Positions 16,641-24,990 of a stretch of 35,997 nt of DNA are shown in pieces. The position numbers and the translations under genes were made by a program. The stretch's first letter is position 1. Every line of letters begins with the position of its first letter. This stretch comes from Haloterrigena salina JCM 13891 (GTDB lineage: Archaea; Halobacteriota; Halobacteria; Halobacteriales; Natrialbaceae), in NCBI RefSeq assembly GCF_000337495.1, contig NZ_AOIS01000061.1, forward strand, positions 17,375 to 53,371, written 5' to 3'. The notes under the pieces are model-generated. The model saw only the letters and a program-made list of their open reading frames with translations. It did no database searches and had not been told where the DNA came from.

Positions 16641-17588
16641 TCAGCGATCGGCCAGCCGACTGACGTCGGAGAGAACGGCGGTGGCGGTCTCCGGGCCGCC
16701 GGCGCCGCGGCCGCTCGAGTGGAGCGAGCCGGCGTGGCGCGTTTCGATCTGGACGATATTGCGGGTACCGGTGACCGCGAGCGGGCCGTTTTGCGGGACG
16801 AGTCGCGGGGCAACGCGAACGCCCTCGCGGGTGGCCTCGCCGATCAGCCGAATCGTTCGGCCGTCCTCGGCGGCCAGATTCAACGCGCTACCCGGAATAT
16901 TCTGGATTCCCTCGACGTCCGCGTCCTCGAGAGCGAAGCCGCCGTCGGAAAGCACGTTCGCGAGGATGACGAACTTGAGCGCGGCGTCGGTGCCGTCGAC
17001 GTCGAAGGTGGGGTCGGCCTCGGCGACGCCCAGGTCCTGGGCTTCCGCGAGGACGTGATCGTAGTCCAGCCCCTCGGCGGCCATTCGGGTCAGGATGAAG
17101 TTCGCCGTGCCGTTGAGGACTCCGCGAACCGCCGTGACGGCCTGAGGCGTTTCGTCCTCGATCGTCGAGAGGACCGGGATGGCACCGCCGACCGTCGCTT
17201 CGAACCGGATCGAACCCGCGCTCTCGTCCTCGAGCGCGCGGAGTTCGTCGTACCGTTCGGCGACGGGGCCCTTGTTGGCCAACACGACGTGACGGTCGGC
17301 CTCGAGGGCGCGTTCGACGTGGGAGAAGCCGGGTTCGGCGTCGCCGAGCGTCGTCGGTGTCGCCTCCACGAGGACGTCGTACTCGCCCTCGAAGACGTCG
17401 TCGGGGTCGTCGACGCCGACGGGTTCGCCGCTGCGTTTGCGCTGGAGGGCGCCCTCGACGTCGATGCCGTCGTCGTCGATGACGGCGTTCGTCGAATCGG
17501 CGAGGGCGACGACCTCGTGACCGTACTCGCCGGCGAGGTCGGCGACCGATCGCCCGACGTCGCCCGCACCGAGAATCGCGAGTCGCAT
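16641..17588 (-). CDS. hom: Homoserine dehydrogenase
   Basis: Reduces aspartate semialdehyde to homoserine with NAD(P)H, the branch to threonine, methionine and isoleucine. The N-terminal Rossmann motif is LAILGAGDVGRSV. VLANKGPVA and the catalytic-domain signature DPTFDVDGTDAALKFVILA are clear. At 315 residues it is the short form that ends after the catalytic domain and has no C-terminal ACT domain. Its ATG overlaps the stop of the upstream ACT-domain gene by one base (TGATG), so translation is probably coupled and expression locked to that protein. Confidence 0.96.
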   Translation of the reverse strand: MRLAILGAGDVGRSVADLAGEYGHEVVALADSTNAVIDDDGIDVEGALQRKRSGEPVGVDDPDDVFEGEYDVLVEATPTTLGDAEPGFSHVERALEADRHVVLANKGPVAERYDELRALEDESAGSIRFEATVGGAIPVLSTIEDETPQAVTAVRGVLNGTANFILTRMAAEGLDYDHVLAEAQDLGVAEADPTFDVDGTDAALKFVILANVLSDGGFALEDADVEGIQNIPGSALNLAAEDGRTIRLIGEATREGVRVAPRLVPQNGPLAVTGTRNIVQIETRHAGSLHSSGRGAGGPETATAVLSDVSRLADR

Positions 17589-18151
17589 CAGGCGTCACCT
17601 CCGAGCAGCGGTTCGACGACGGTGAGATCTTTCTCCTCGCTGACCGATCGGATGGTCTCGAAGACCGCTTCGGACCGCCCGGAGTCGATCGCGAGTCGCA
17701 CTCGGGCGCTCGAGGTGTCGCCGGTTCCCTGTGGCGCGGACAGCGACAGATCGAGGACCGCGGCGCTCGTCTCGTTCTCGATCGCCAGCAGGGTATCGGA
17801 GAGATCCGTCTCGATGAGGTGGCCGACCAGCACGACGCTGATCTCCTCGCCGTAGCGTTCGGCGCCGGCCTGAATGACGTTGATACCGTTTTCTCGGAGT
17901 GCGGCGACGATATCGTCGAACCGATCCGGCGGACAGCCGAGGTCGACCTCGACGGGAATGTGTCCCCGCGGCGTGATGTTGCCGCGTTCGTGGTGAATAC
18001 TCATGAGATTGCCGCCGTTTTCGGCGATCGGTTCCAGCGCGGCGAGTAACTCGCCGGGTTCGTCGACCAGCTCGAGGCGGACGGTGTAGGTACGAACGCC
18101 GCCGTCGGTCTCGGTGCCGAGGTCACCCGGTGGCGTCGGTTCGTCACCCAT
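17588..18151 (-). CDS. ACT-domain amino-acid-binding protein, probable Hom regulator
   Basis: A 187-residue protein with two ACT-like domains. The first (about residues 20-90, TVRLELVDEPGELLAALEPI then GGNLMSIHH) has the classical Gly-containing ligand loop. The second (about 110-180, ARVRLAIDSGRSEAVFETI) is more diverged. It is translated immediately before hom, overlapping it by one base. Since this Hom has no ACT domain of its own, a regulatory subunit sensing threonine or another product is a fair inference. The start is uncertain: ATG at 18151 or 18160. A candidate 17-residue upstream frame ends overlapping the 18151 start region. Confidence 0.85.
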   Translation of the reverse strand: MGDEPTPPGDLGTETDGGVRTYTVRLELVDEPGELLAALEPIAENGGNLMSIHHERGNITPRGHIPVEVDLGCPPDRFDDIVAALRENGINVIQAGAERYGEEISVVLVGHLIETDLSDTLLAIENETSAAVLDLSLSAPQGTGDTSSARVRLAIDSGRSEAVFETIRSVSEEKDLTVVEPLLGGDA

Positions 18152-18197
18152 CGGTGTCACCGCCTCTCGGCACGTGATCGTCCGTCATCGTGGGCAT
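18144..18197 (-). CDS. Possible 17-aa upstream ORF before the ACT-domain gene
   Basis: Reads MPTMTDDHVPRGGDTDG and stops (TGA 18146-18144) just after the ATG at 18151, so the two frames overlap. The arrangement could give termination-reinitiation coupling. The peptide has three Thr but no run of Thr, Ile or Met codons, so classical attenuation is not indicated. It may be chance. Confidence 0.25.
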   Translation of the reverse strand: MPTMTDDHVPRGGDTDG

Positions 18198-18973
18198 GCT
18201 ATCGTCTCCGTAACGGGAACGTAAAAGCGTATAGATATCCTCATCGTTCGAGACCGACTCGAGCGGGCCGCTGTGGCGGTTTCGGCGGCTGGGAGAGACG
18301 TTCCGTCAGTTCGCTCGAAACGATGCTCTCCCGAATAGGGAGCGACACTCGTTCTTCATTGCAGCCGCCGAACGTGCTCTTTCTTCTCTTGCTCGAGGTG
18401 TCGCTCTCGAGTGTATCTACATAATTATGGTTATCTCGAATACTCTATTATCGTGTATGTATCCGTTGCTCAGCTCGGTTGAGTGATCGAATTGGACGAC
18501 ACCCGAAAGAGCGACCCTTCGCCTGTTATCAGGCGTATTGGTCACACCAAATTAGACTGTGACACTATTTCGATCATCTGTATTTCTTGCGCTCAGAAAT
18601 AGATATTGTAGCCGAATTCGTCCAATTTAGGCCGATATCCGATATTTCGGTGTGTAATTCGGGACTGTTTCCCTACTCCGATTACCCGGAGGAGATCAAA
18701 TATGTCGTACTAAGAAGTAGTCTAGAAAGATGGTAATCGATACCCCCTGCTCGAGGCGACGAGAGCAAACTGCTCCGTCTGCGTCCGAGCGAACAACCCA
18801 CGAGACCCATCGTGTCACCCGGCAATCCAGGGCCACTGTTCACCGTCAACCGCGCTATCAACGCCGACTAGCCAATTCTATATCGCAATATACGGTTTAT
18901 GGTTATCGTAAACGGACTGCTATCGGCTGTGTGGATCACGACTGAAAGAAATTCGACGACCGCGTCGCCGCGA
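18198..18973. other. Gene-poor A+T-richer region
   Basis: About 780 bases between the ACT-domain promoter and the 3' end of the SMC-like gene. A+T content is visibly higher than in the coding regions. It contains TTGGTCACACCAA (18538-18550, an inverted repeat). A 9-bp inverted pair, ATTGGACGA at 18491 and TCGTCCAAT at 18618, is also present. No protein of a known family can be read on either strand. Confidence 0.6.
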
Positions 18974-20935
18974 TTAGATGTCCGAAACGACCTCGTGCTC
19001 GACGTCGACGGCCTGCGCGTCCTCGTCCAGCAGCGCCACGACGAGATACGGCACGTAGGACTCGAAGTACTCGATGACCTTGGCGATCCGTTCGGAGTCG
19101 ATCGCCTCGAGGGAGTCGAGCAGCATGAACGGGACCGTCTCGTAGACGTCGTGGACGAGATAGCCCGCGAGCGCGAACACGAGCCCGGTCACCTCTCGCT
19201 CGCTCTCGCTCAGGTGTCCGATCGTGTCCTCGTAGGCCGCGCCGTCGTCGGTACTGCGGACGATTTTGAGGTCGAACGACGACCGCTCGACCTTCCGGCG
19301 GCCCTCGCGGACCTCGCGGCGCGTCCGGTCGATCCAGATTCGGTCGAGGTTATCGTAACCAAGCGCCTCGAGGAGGTTCTCCATGTGTTCGTTGAATCCC
19401 TCGACGGCGTCGGCTTCGATCTGATCGATGCGCGTTCGGAGATCCGTCAGTTCGTCGGTGATGTCTTCGCGACGCTCCTGGAGATTGCCGCGGTCGTCGA
19501 GGCGCTGTTCGATCTCGTCGATCTCGTCGTCGATCTCCTCGCGCTCGCGCTCCTTGCGTTCGAGTTCGAACTCGAGCTGGTTGACCTCCTTGTGCTGGTC
19601 GAGGACCCCGCTGTAGTCGTCGGTCTCGAGGTCGTCGATCGTCGTCTCGAGATCGTCGATCTCCTCGGTAAGGGCCTCGCGGTCGTCGACCAGGTCGTCG
19701 AGCCGGCCCTGTCGCCGGTCGAGCTCGTCGTCGATCGAGTCGAGGCGACGCTGGGTTTGCCGGTACTCGGTCTTGTTCTCGTTGATCTCCGAGAGCGTCT
19801 CCCGGCGCTCGTCGAGTTCGGAGCTGATCTCGGAGCGCTCTTCGATGCGCTCCTGTCGGACGGACCGGAGCTGTTCGATCGTCGTCTCGATCTGGTCGCG
19901 GGGAACCGACGAGCCGCAGGTCCAGCAGGTGACCGACTCCGAGTCCGCGAGCAACTGGTCCGTAACCGGGCCGTCGTCGTCCTCGGTGGCGGCGTCCGGA
20001 AGGACCGATTCCTGTTCGTCGAGCAGTTGCTCGTTGAACTGGATCGTACTCTGTAGCTGCGAGATCTCGTCGGAGAGTTCCGCCTTCTCCGTCTGAAGGG
20101 TGTCGATTTCGGCTTCGAGGCGGCTGACCTCCGTCTCGTCGCCCGACGAGAGCGACTCGAGACGGTCCTCGACCTCGTCGCGTTCGTCCTCGAGAGCCTC
20201 GATACTCTCGCGTTCGGTCTCGATGCGGTCGCGGACGGTTTCGAGCTCCGAGCGAGTGTCGCGAAGCTCCGAGAGTTTCTCCTCGAGTTCGGACTCCTCT
20301 TCCCGGCGCTGTTCGACGTCGACGTTCGTCTCTTCGAGTTCTTCGCGGGCCGCTTCGAGGTCCTCCTGAAGCGACTCGATCTCGTCGGCGAGGCGCGTCC
20401 GTTTCGCCTCGAGATCGGGCAGCCGGTTCTCGAGATCGTCGAGTTCGGACAGCCGCTCGTCGAGTTCCCGTTTCTGCTGTTCGTACTGCTCGATTTCGGC
20501 CTTGATCGCGTCGGTGTCGACCGGCCGCATGATCAGTTCGCGGAGGTCGTCGCCGCGGGCGACGGCCTGTCGCGCTTCGTTGGTCTCGAGCAGGAACGCG
20601 AACAGATCGGCGAGTTCCGGATCGTCGAGATACGGATCGCCGTCGGTAACGATCGTTCCGCCTCGGCGTTCGAGCGTCCGTCGGTACGTCTCGTCGCCGA
20701 ACTCGAGGACCGCGTTGCCCTCGTCGGCGTCGGCTTTGAGACTCGCTTGCTTGCTTCCGAGCGCCGCCATGATCGCCTGCAGCAGCGATGTTCGGTTGGT
20801 CGCGTTACGCCCGGAGAGCACCGTCACCCCGCGGTGAAACGTAACCTCCGTTTCGTCGATGCCCCCGATGTTATCGACCGAAAGGGTGGCTGCCCCCGGA
20901 ATGTCTCGTTGTTTCGTATCCAGTCCAGGTTCCAT
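18974..20935 (-). CDS. Archaea-specific SMC/Rad50-like ATPase (Sph3-type)
   Basis: A 653-residue coiled-coil ATPase. The N-terminal P-loop region reads LSGRNATNRTS (residues 41-50), so the usual GK[ST] is NRT. Long coiled coils (about 145-330 and 345-540) flank a Rad50-style zinc hook CWTC at 337-340. The signature is LSESE (575-579) and Walker B is MLLDSLEAID (604-613). I recognise the haloarchaeal family annotated as archaea-specific SMC-related, found beside rdfA; from memory the Haloferax volcanii homologue is called Sph3. The ATG at 20935 is chosen over one at 20983, because the TATA box at 20959-20971 lies 30 bases before it and beyond the alternative start. It probably acts with RdfA in cell-shape or nucleoid control (inference). 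Confidence 0.85.
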   Translation of the reverse strand: MEPGLDTKQRDIPGAATLSVDNIGGIDETEVTFHRGVTVLSGRNATNRTSLLQAIMAALGSKQASLKADADEGNAVLEFGDETYRRTLERRGGTIVTDGDPYLDDPELADLFAFLLETNEARQAVARGDDLRELIMRPVDTDAIKAEIEQYEQQKRELDERLSELDDLENRLPDLEAKRTRLADEIESLQEDLEAAREELEETNVDVEQRREEESELEEKLSELRDTRSELETVRDRIETERESIEALEDERDEVEDRLESLSSGDETEVSRLEAEIDTLQTEKAELSDEISQLQSTIQFNEQLLDEQESVLPDAATEDDDGPVTDQLLADSESVTCWTCGSSVPRDQIETTIEQLRSVRQERIEERSEISSELDERRETLSEINENKTEYRQTQRRLDSIDDELDRRQGRLDDLVDDREALTEEIDDLETTIDDLETDDYSGVLDQHKEVNQLEFELERKEREREEIDDEIDEIEQRLDDRGNLQERREDITDELTDLRTRIDQIEADAVEGFNEHMENLLEALGYDNLDRIWIDRTRREVREGRRKVERSSFDLKIVRSTDDGAAYEDTIGHLSESEREVTGLVFALAGYLVHDVYETVPFMLLDSLEAIDSERIAKVIEYFESYVPYLVVALLDEDAQAVDVEHEVVSDI

Positions 20936-20958
20936 GCACCGGTGTACTGTCCCCACAC

Positions 20959-20971
20959 ATATAGATATTCC
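20959..20971 (-). promoter_or_regulatory. TATA box of the SMC-like gene
   Basis: On the minus strand the element reads GGAATATCTATAT. Its centre lies about 30 bases before the ATG at 20935, which predicts a leaderless transcript and decides the start of the gene. It lies in the 90-base gap after rdfA, so the ATPase gene can be expressed separately from rdfA. Confidence 0.6.
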
Positions 20972-21025
20972 CACTTCAGTCACTCGTGAGAAGTTGCCGG
21001 TTCCGGGTTTCGACGACAGAGCGGA

Positions 21026-21673
21026 TTATGCGCCGTCCGCGTCCGTCGCGTGACAATCACACGCCCGGTTCTCGAGGAGTTCCCTGATGGTGTACTCCTG
21101 GAGGCAGTCCTCACAGGTCACCGTAACCGAGACGGTGACGTCGAAGTCGCCGATGGCGACGACCTCGTTGCGCTCGAGTTGGGCGACGGTGTCCGCCGTG
21201 ACGGCCGCAGTCCGATTCTGTAACGCACCGAGCTTTTCGCTGCTTCTCTCCAGCCGTTCTTCATCGCTCGGCGTCTCGAGTTTCGCACCGAGACAGTCGG
21301 TGAGGTGGTTGTAGACCGTCTGGTGGGAGACGAAATCCGACTCGACTCGGTCGATCGGAACGCCGTCCCGCTGGAGTTCGTTTCGAGTCTGAACCCGGGT
21401 CCCGCTGCTGACGTCGTCGTCGGTCAACAGTCGGTAGGTGTTCTCGACCTCTCCCTCTTTGGGCGGGATGTCCGCCTCCTCGAGCGCCGCCTCGAGCACG
21501 CGGTGATTGACGTAGGTCGCGAGCTCGCGCGTGCTGCGCTGGTCGTCTCCGTCCCCAGTCCAGTAGGCGACCAGGTCGTCGTTGAGACCCGCGAGCTCGT
21601 ATTGCGTCGCGACCCGCCCGAGCTTGCACGTACACACCGCCTCCGAATCAGTCGAACTGGAACGATCGGCCAC
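21026..21673 (-). CDS. rdfA: Rod-determining factor RdfA family protein
   Basis: A 215-residue protein that I recognise as the haloarchaeal RdfA type. The N-terminal part (KLGRVATQYELAGLNDDLVA, then RSTRELATYVNHRVLEAALE) looks like a helical DNA-binding module. The C-terminal part has a zinc-knuckle pattern, TCEDC then ACDCH. In Haloferax volcanii RdfA is described as needed for rod-shaped cells and is thought to be regulatory. The start is a GTG at 21673: no ATG exists upstream in frame, and a TTTTT element at 21700-21705 sits 29 bases before it. The SMC-like gene follows 90 bases downstream on the same strand, the linkage I recall in other haloarchaea. Confidence 0.85.
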   Translation of the reverse strand: MADRSSSTDSEAVCTCKLGRVATQYELAGLNDDLVAYWTGDGDDQRSTRELATYVNHRVLEAALEEADIPPKEGEVENTYRLLTDDDVSSGTRVQTRNELQRDGVPIDRVESDFVSHQTVYNHLTDCLGAKLETPSDEERLERSSEKLGALQNRTAAVTADTVAQLERNEVVAIGDFDVTVSVTVTCEDCLQEYTIRELLENRACDCHATDADGA

Positions 21674-21930
21674 TATGCTTGTCTACTCGTCAGGAGACGA
21701 AAAACGTTCGGATCCACGTCGTCTTCGGAACGTGCAGGTGTGATCCGTGGCGGTGGAGAACTGCGTTCCGGGTCAGTACCTCGTCTTACCGCCATGTTGG
21801 CAAACCGTTCTACAGAGACATATGTAGGTTCATATCGCTATCGAGCCTCTCATCTGTCATCATCTGAGTTATGTATGTAATCGATACACCCGATTACAGA
21901 GGTACTTTTGTAATTTGTGGTACACACAGA

Positions 21931-21951
21931 TATAAAAGTAGCGTACGTTAC
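21931..21951 (+). promoter_or_regulatory. Orphan TATA box with adjacent palindrome
   Basis: TATAAAAG is followed at 21938-21951 by GTAGCGTACGTTAC, an imperfect 14-base palindrome (GTARCGTACGYTAC). A second inverted repeat, TGTGGTACACA, lies just upstream near 21917. This looks like an archaeal promoter with an operator, but no gene starts within 100 bases downstream. An unannotated RNA is possible. Confidence 0.35.
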
Positions 21952-22571
21952 TTGTGGCAGCCGTGTATATACTATTTGGCTTGCAGTTGACTGGTGTTCG
22001 AGACTGACTGTCGATCCCACCCAGATTCAGGCTTCTATCGACTATTCGAACTTAGCGTGTTCAAGGCGAACTACTGAGCCCTGTTTTACGACTGTCGTCC
22101 GTGACAAGAGCAGTGGACAAACCCGTAAATAAATCGAATACTGCGATATCTTTTCCTGGCATGGGTGTTGTTTCTGTTCTGGCCCGGTATCGCGTCCGAC
22201 TTGCGTTGCCCTCGAAACCTCACCGACGGATGGTATCTAGTTGCTGGTTACATCACCGAATTCGCTATCGGCATCGGAGACAGCCGGCGAGCCGTCGCCC
22301 GATTGTCGATCGAGTACAGTCGTAATTCAACAATATTGGAATTATGAAGGGCGAGTGCTTCCGCAAATTACGCGAGTACCTCTGTAAATAGCGTCCTGGT
22401 CTCGCGTCGAGATGGAGTAGTTGTCTACTCCGGTCGAAACGGGGTGGGTGCTCGCGTCGTAACTGCCTGAAGGCGAGATTGCTAAGGGATTCGGTTCCCG
22501 TCCCCTCCGATTGCGATATTACTATGCATTCTGGACGCGACGCTTCGAACACCAGAAGCGAGTGAGGGAAC

Positions 22572-22583
22572 TATTATTTATTC
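22572..22583 (+). promoter_or_regulatory. TATA box of the PPC/DUF296 gene
   Basis: TATTATTTATTC, centred 29 bases before the ATG at 22607, predicts a leaderless transcript. This places the start at 22607 and rules out a frame that opens at 22511. Confidence 0.6.
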
Positions 22584-22606
22584 GGCACCCGTCAGTACGG
22601 CGTACA

Positions 22607-23014
22607 ATGGACTACACTGAAGAATCCGACCGAATTGTCGTCCGACTCGACCCCGGCGACGAGGTGCTGGCCTCCCTCGAGACGCTCCGGGACGACGCGG
22701 GACTCGAGCAGGGCTTCCTGATGGGGATCGGTGCCGTCGACGAAGTCGTGCTCGGTCACTACGACGTATCCGAACAGGAGTACAACGAGGAACGGTTCAC
22801 CGGGCAGTACGAGGTGACGAGCTTCCTCGGAAACATCGGTCCCGACAAGATCCACACGCACATCCAACTCGGAGACGAGAACTTCGAGTCCCTCGGGGGC
22901 CACTGCTCGGAGGCGGTCGTCTCCGGGACGTTCGAGATCGTCGTCTTCCCGGGCGAGACCTCGCTCACCCACCAGCTGGACGAACGGACCGGACTCGACG
23001 TCTTCGACCTCTGA
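22607..23014 (+). CDS. PPC/DUF296-domain protein
   Basis: A 135-residue single-domain protein of the PPC (plant and prokaryote conserved, DUF296) family. The body reads LDPGDEVLASLETL, then GFLMGIGAVDEVVLGHYD, and ends IHTHIQLGDENFESLGGHC. The His residues of the H-x-H...GGH pattern probably bind a metal, as in structures of archaeal members. In plants the domain assists AT-hook proteins; prokaryotic members are small, form trimers, and are of uncertain function. No AT-hook is present here. It is divergent from rdfA across an A+T-rich gap. Confidence 0.9.
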   Translation: MDYTEESDRIVVRLDPGDEVLASLETLRDDAGLEQGFLMGIGAVDEVVLGHYDVSEQEYNEERFTGQYEVTSFLGNIGPDKIHTHIQLGDENFESLGGHCSEAVVSGTFEIVVFPGETSLTHQLDERTGLDVFDL

Positions 23015-23782
23015 GCCCGGGACCGATTCGGTCGGCCCGATACGGTGCTCTGATCGGGCTCGCGGTCGATCCGCCCGAGTCTCGAGGCGGCGGTCGGCAT
23101 TTCCGAGACCACTCGAGTCGGTCACGGCTGTGCGACGCCGTGGCACCGACCCGGAACGTCGGATGTGCCGCCGACCGAACCGACGATCGATTGATCGGCG
23201 CCGTAGCCAACATTTCGTCGCTCGATTCCCACACCTCGATTGGAAAATGGCTCAAGTACCAGAATAGAATAATAGTGTGAAAATAGACAATCTCGTTCTC
23301 TCGAGATGTAGATCAAATCTAACGGTCATCGATACGCGGCACAGTATCGCTTCTAAAACTGCTTCTATGGCACCACTTTTCGACCGCCTAGTACCGAGAG
23401 AAATAGTTTATATCCTCGAAAACAGAAGAGAGGGTACAAGGAATATCTCGATAAAACTCCATAAGTTGGCCAATATGGTGGTATTGGGTCAGAAATCGAT
23501 TACAATATGAATACTCAGTCATTTCCTTACCTCTCTTAGACACTTCTCAAATACCATATGGAGATTGGTACTATATCTGACCGGGTTAGATTCCGGTTGC
23601 GTGGCAGAGAAACACGCCGAATAACTACCAGTCGGCCGACGCCCGAGGCAGTCGGTCCGCGACGGTGATACCACTGACGGCGAACCGAACGTATCGAGAA
23701 CGGAGTTCGACACCGCAGGGAGTATCGAGCAACTGCAGTCGAGAGGTCAGTCGAAACGACGGTGAAAAGCCGAGCGGACCGC
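23015..23782. other. 768-base intergenic region, A+T-rich in its middle
   Basis: Lies between the converging ends of the PPC/DUF296 gene and tfb. The first 250 bases keep the genomic G+C level; 23260-23570 is much more A+T-rich. A 47-codon frame at 23367-23510 is the only frame with some protein character. No RNA gene is recognised. Confidence 0.5.
23367..23510 (+). pseudogene. Possible remnant of a small HTH-type protein (47 codons)
   Basis: The frame reads MAPLFDRLVPREIVYILENR, then REGTRNISIKLHKLANMV, and stops. The REIVYILENRR segment faintly resembles the start of short haloarchaeal winged-helix proteins that begin with an ExxxLLxNxRRR pattern. The rest does not continue as a domain. 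It lies in A+T-rich DNA and may be a decayed gene end or chance. Confidence 0.2.
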
Positions 23783-24772
23783 TTACGCGAGACCGAGGGT
23801 CTCCTCGGCCTCGAGGAGTTCGTGGTACCGGTTCCGGATCGTCACTTCGGAGATGTCGGCGACATCGCTAACGGCGGCCTGCGTGGTCTTCTCGTTGGTC
23901 AGCAGGGCGGCGGCGTAGACCGCGGCGGCCGCGAGGCCGACCGGCGACTTGCCGCTGTGGACGCCCTTCTCCTTGGCGTTCTGCAGGAGGGCACGGGCGC
24001 GGTGTTCGGCCTCGTCTGAGAGGTCCAGTCCCGAGGCGAAGCGGGGGACGTAGCTCTCGGGGTCGGCGGGCTGGACCTCGAGCCCCAGTTCCCGGACCAC
24101 GTAGCGGTAGGTGCGGGCGATCTCGTTTTTCTCGACGCGGGAGACGTCGGCGATCTCGTCTAAGCTACGGGGCACGCCGGCCTGACGGGCGGCGGCGTAG
24201 ACGCAGGCCGTCGAGACGCCCTCGATCGAACGGCCCGGGAGCAGATCCTCGTCGAGCGCGCGGCGGTAGATGACGGAGGCGGTCTCGCGGACGTTCGTCG
24301 GCAGGCCCAGTGCGGAGGCCATGCGGTCGATCTCGCCCAGCGCCTGTTTCAGGTTGCGCTCCTTGGAGTCGCGGGTGCGGAAGCGCTCGTTCCACTTGCG
24401 GAGACGCTGCATCTTCTCGCGCTGGCGCGAGCCCAGGGAGTTCCCGTAGGCGTCCTTGTTGCGCCAGTCGATGTTCGTCGAGAGGCCCTTATCGTGCATC
24501 GTGTTCGTCGTGGGCGCGCCCACGCGGGACTTCTCGTTTTTCTCGGTGGCGTCGAAGGCCCGCCACTCGGGGCCGCGGTCGACCGAGTCCTCCTCGACGA
24601 CCAGTCCGCAGTCCTCGCAGACGGTCTCGCCGTGTTCGTCGTCGACGACGAGGTTGCCCGCACACTCGGGGCAGTCGAGGTTGCTCTGCTCGCTTTCGTC
24701 CGTCGTTTCGGTCGTGTCGTCTGTTTCGTGCTCGGTACGCCGTACTCTTGTGTTCGATGGTGTGTTGCTCAT
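23783..24772 (-). CDS. tfb: Transcription initiation factor IIB (TFB)
   Basis: A 329-residue archaeal TFIIB homologue. The N-terminal zinc ribbon uses C34, C37, C52 and C55 (CPECAG, then CEDCG). The B-reader/linker follows with RGPEWRAFDATEKNEKSRVG. Two cyclin repeats come next: one around RETASVIYRRAL...VSTACVYAAARQAG, the second around RARALLQNAKEKG...GLAAAAVYAAALL. The recognition helix VTIRNRYHELLE would contact the BRE. The ATG at 24772 is preferred over an ATG at 24808. Haloarchaea encode several TFBs; this one is full-length, with an acidic Thr/Glu-rich N-terminal tail. Confidence 0.97.
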   Translation of the reverse strand: MSNTPSNTRVRRTEHETDDTTETTDESEQSNLDCPECAGNLVVDDEHGETVCEDCGLVVEEDSVDRGPEWRAFDATEKNEKSRVGAPTTNTMHDKGLSTNIDWRNKDAYGNSLGSRQREKMQRLRKWNERFRTRDSKERNLKQALGEIDRMASALGLPTNVRETASVIYRRALDEDLLPGRSIEGVSTACVYAAARQAGVPRSLDEIADVSRVEKNEIARTYRYVVRELGLEVQPADPESYVPRFASGLDLSDEAEHRARALLQNAKEKGVHSGKSPVGLAAAAVYAAALLTNEKTTQAAVSDVADISEVTIRNRYHELLEAEETLGLA

Positions 24773-24990
24773 ACGATGGCGAATGCTGACCGGCCGAACT
24801 AGCTGCAAAAGCCCGGACGGATTCGTTACCTTCCACGTTCAGACACTCGATGGTTAAGGGTTTCGAAATCGCGAGCCGACAGCTCTCGAGAGCGGGTAAT
24901 TCGCCGGAACTAGTATGAATGATCGGGACAATCATGAGGGGCGTCTCGCCGAACCGGAGCCCCCAACTGCCGCCCCTTCGAACCGCCGCT

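Larger units (their letters stand above)
21674..22606. other. 933-base A+T-rich intergenic region
   Basis: Lies between the divergent rdfA and PPC/DUF296 genes. It holds the rdfA promoter, a strong orphan TATA box with a palindrome (21931-21951), and the PPC-gene promoter near 22575. Open frames up to 95 codons exist on both strands but resemble no family. Composition differs from the neighbours, so it may be decayed mobile DNA or the site of an RNA gene; I cannot identify either. Confidence 0.5.

Noticed and set aside
18899..20056. 385-codon open frame on the + strand
   Set aside because: Antisense to the coiled-coil gene; its Leu/Val/Asp pattern mirrors the Glu/Arg-rich coiled coil.
22480..22510. 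Possible tRNA T-arm (GGGATTCGGTTCCC)
   Set aside because: No matching acceptor, D or anticodon arm around it; only a small hairpin.
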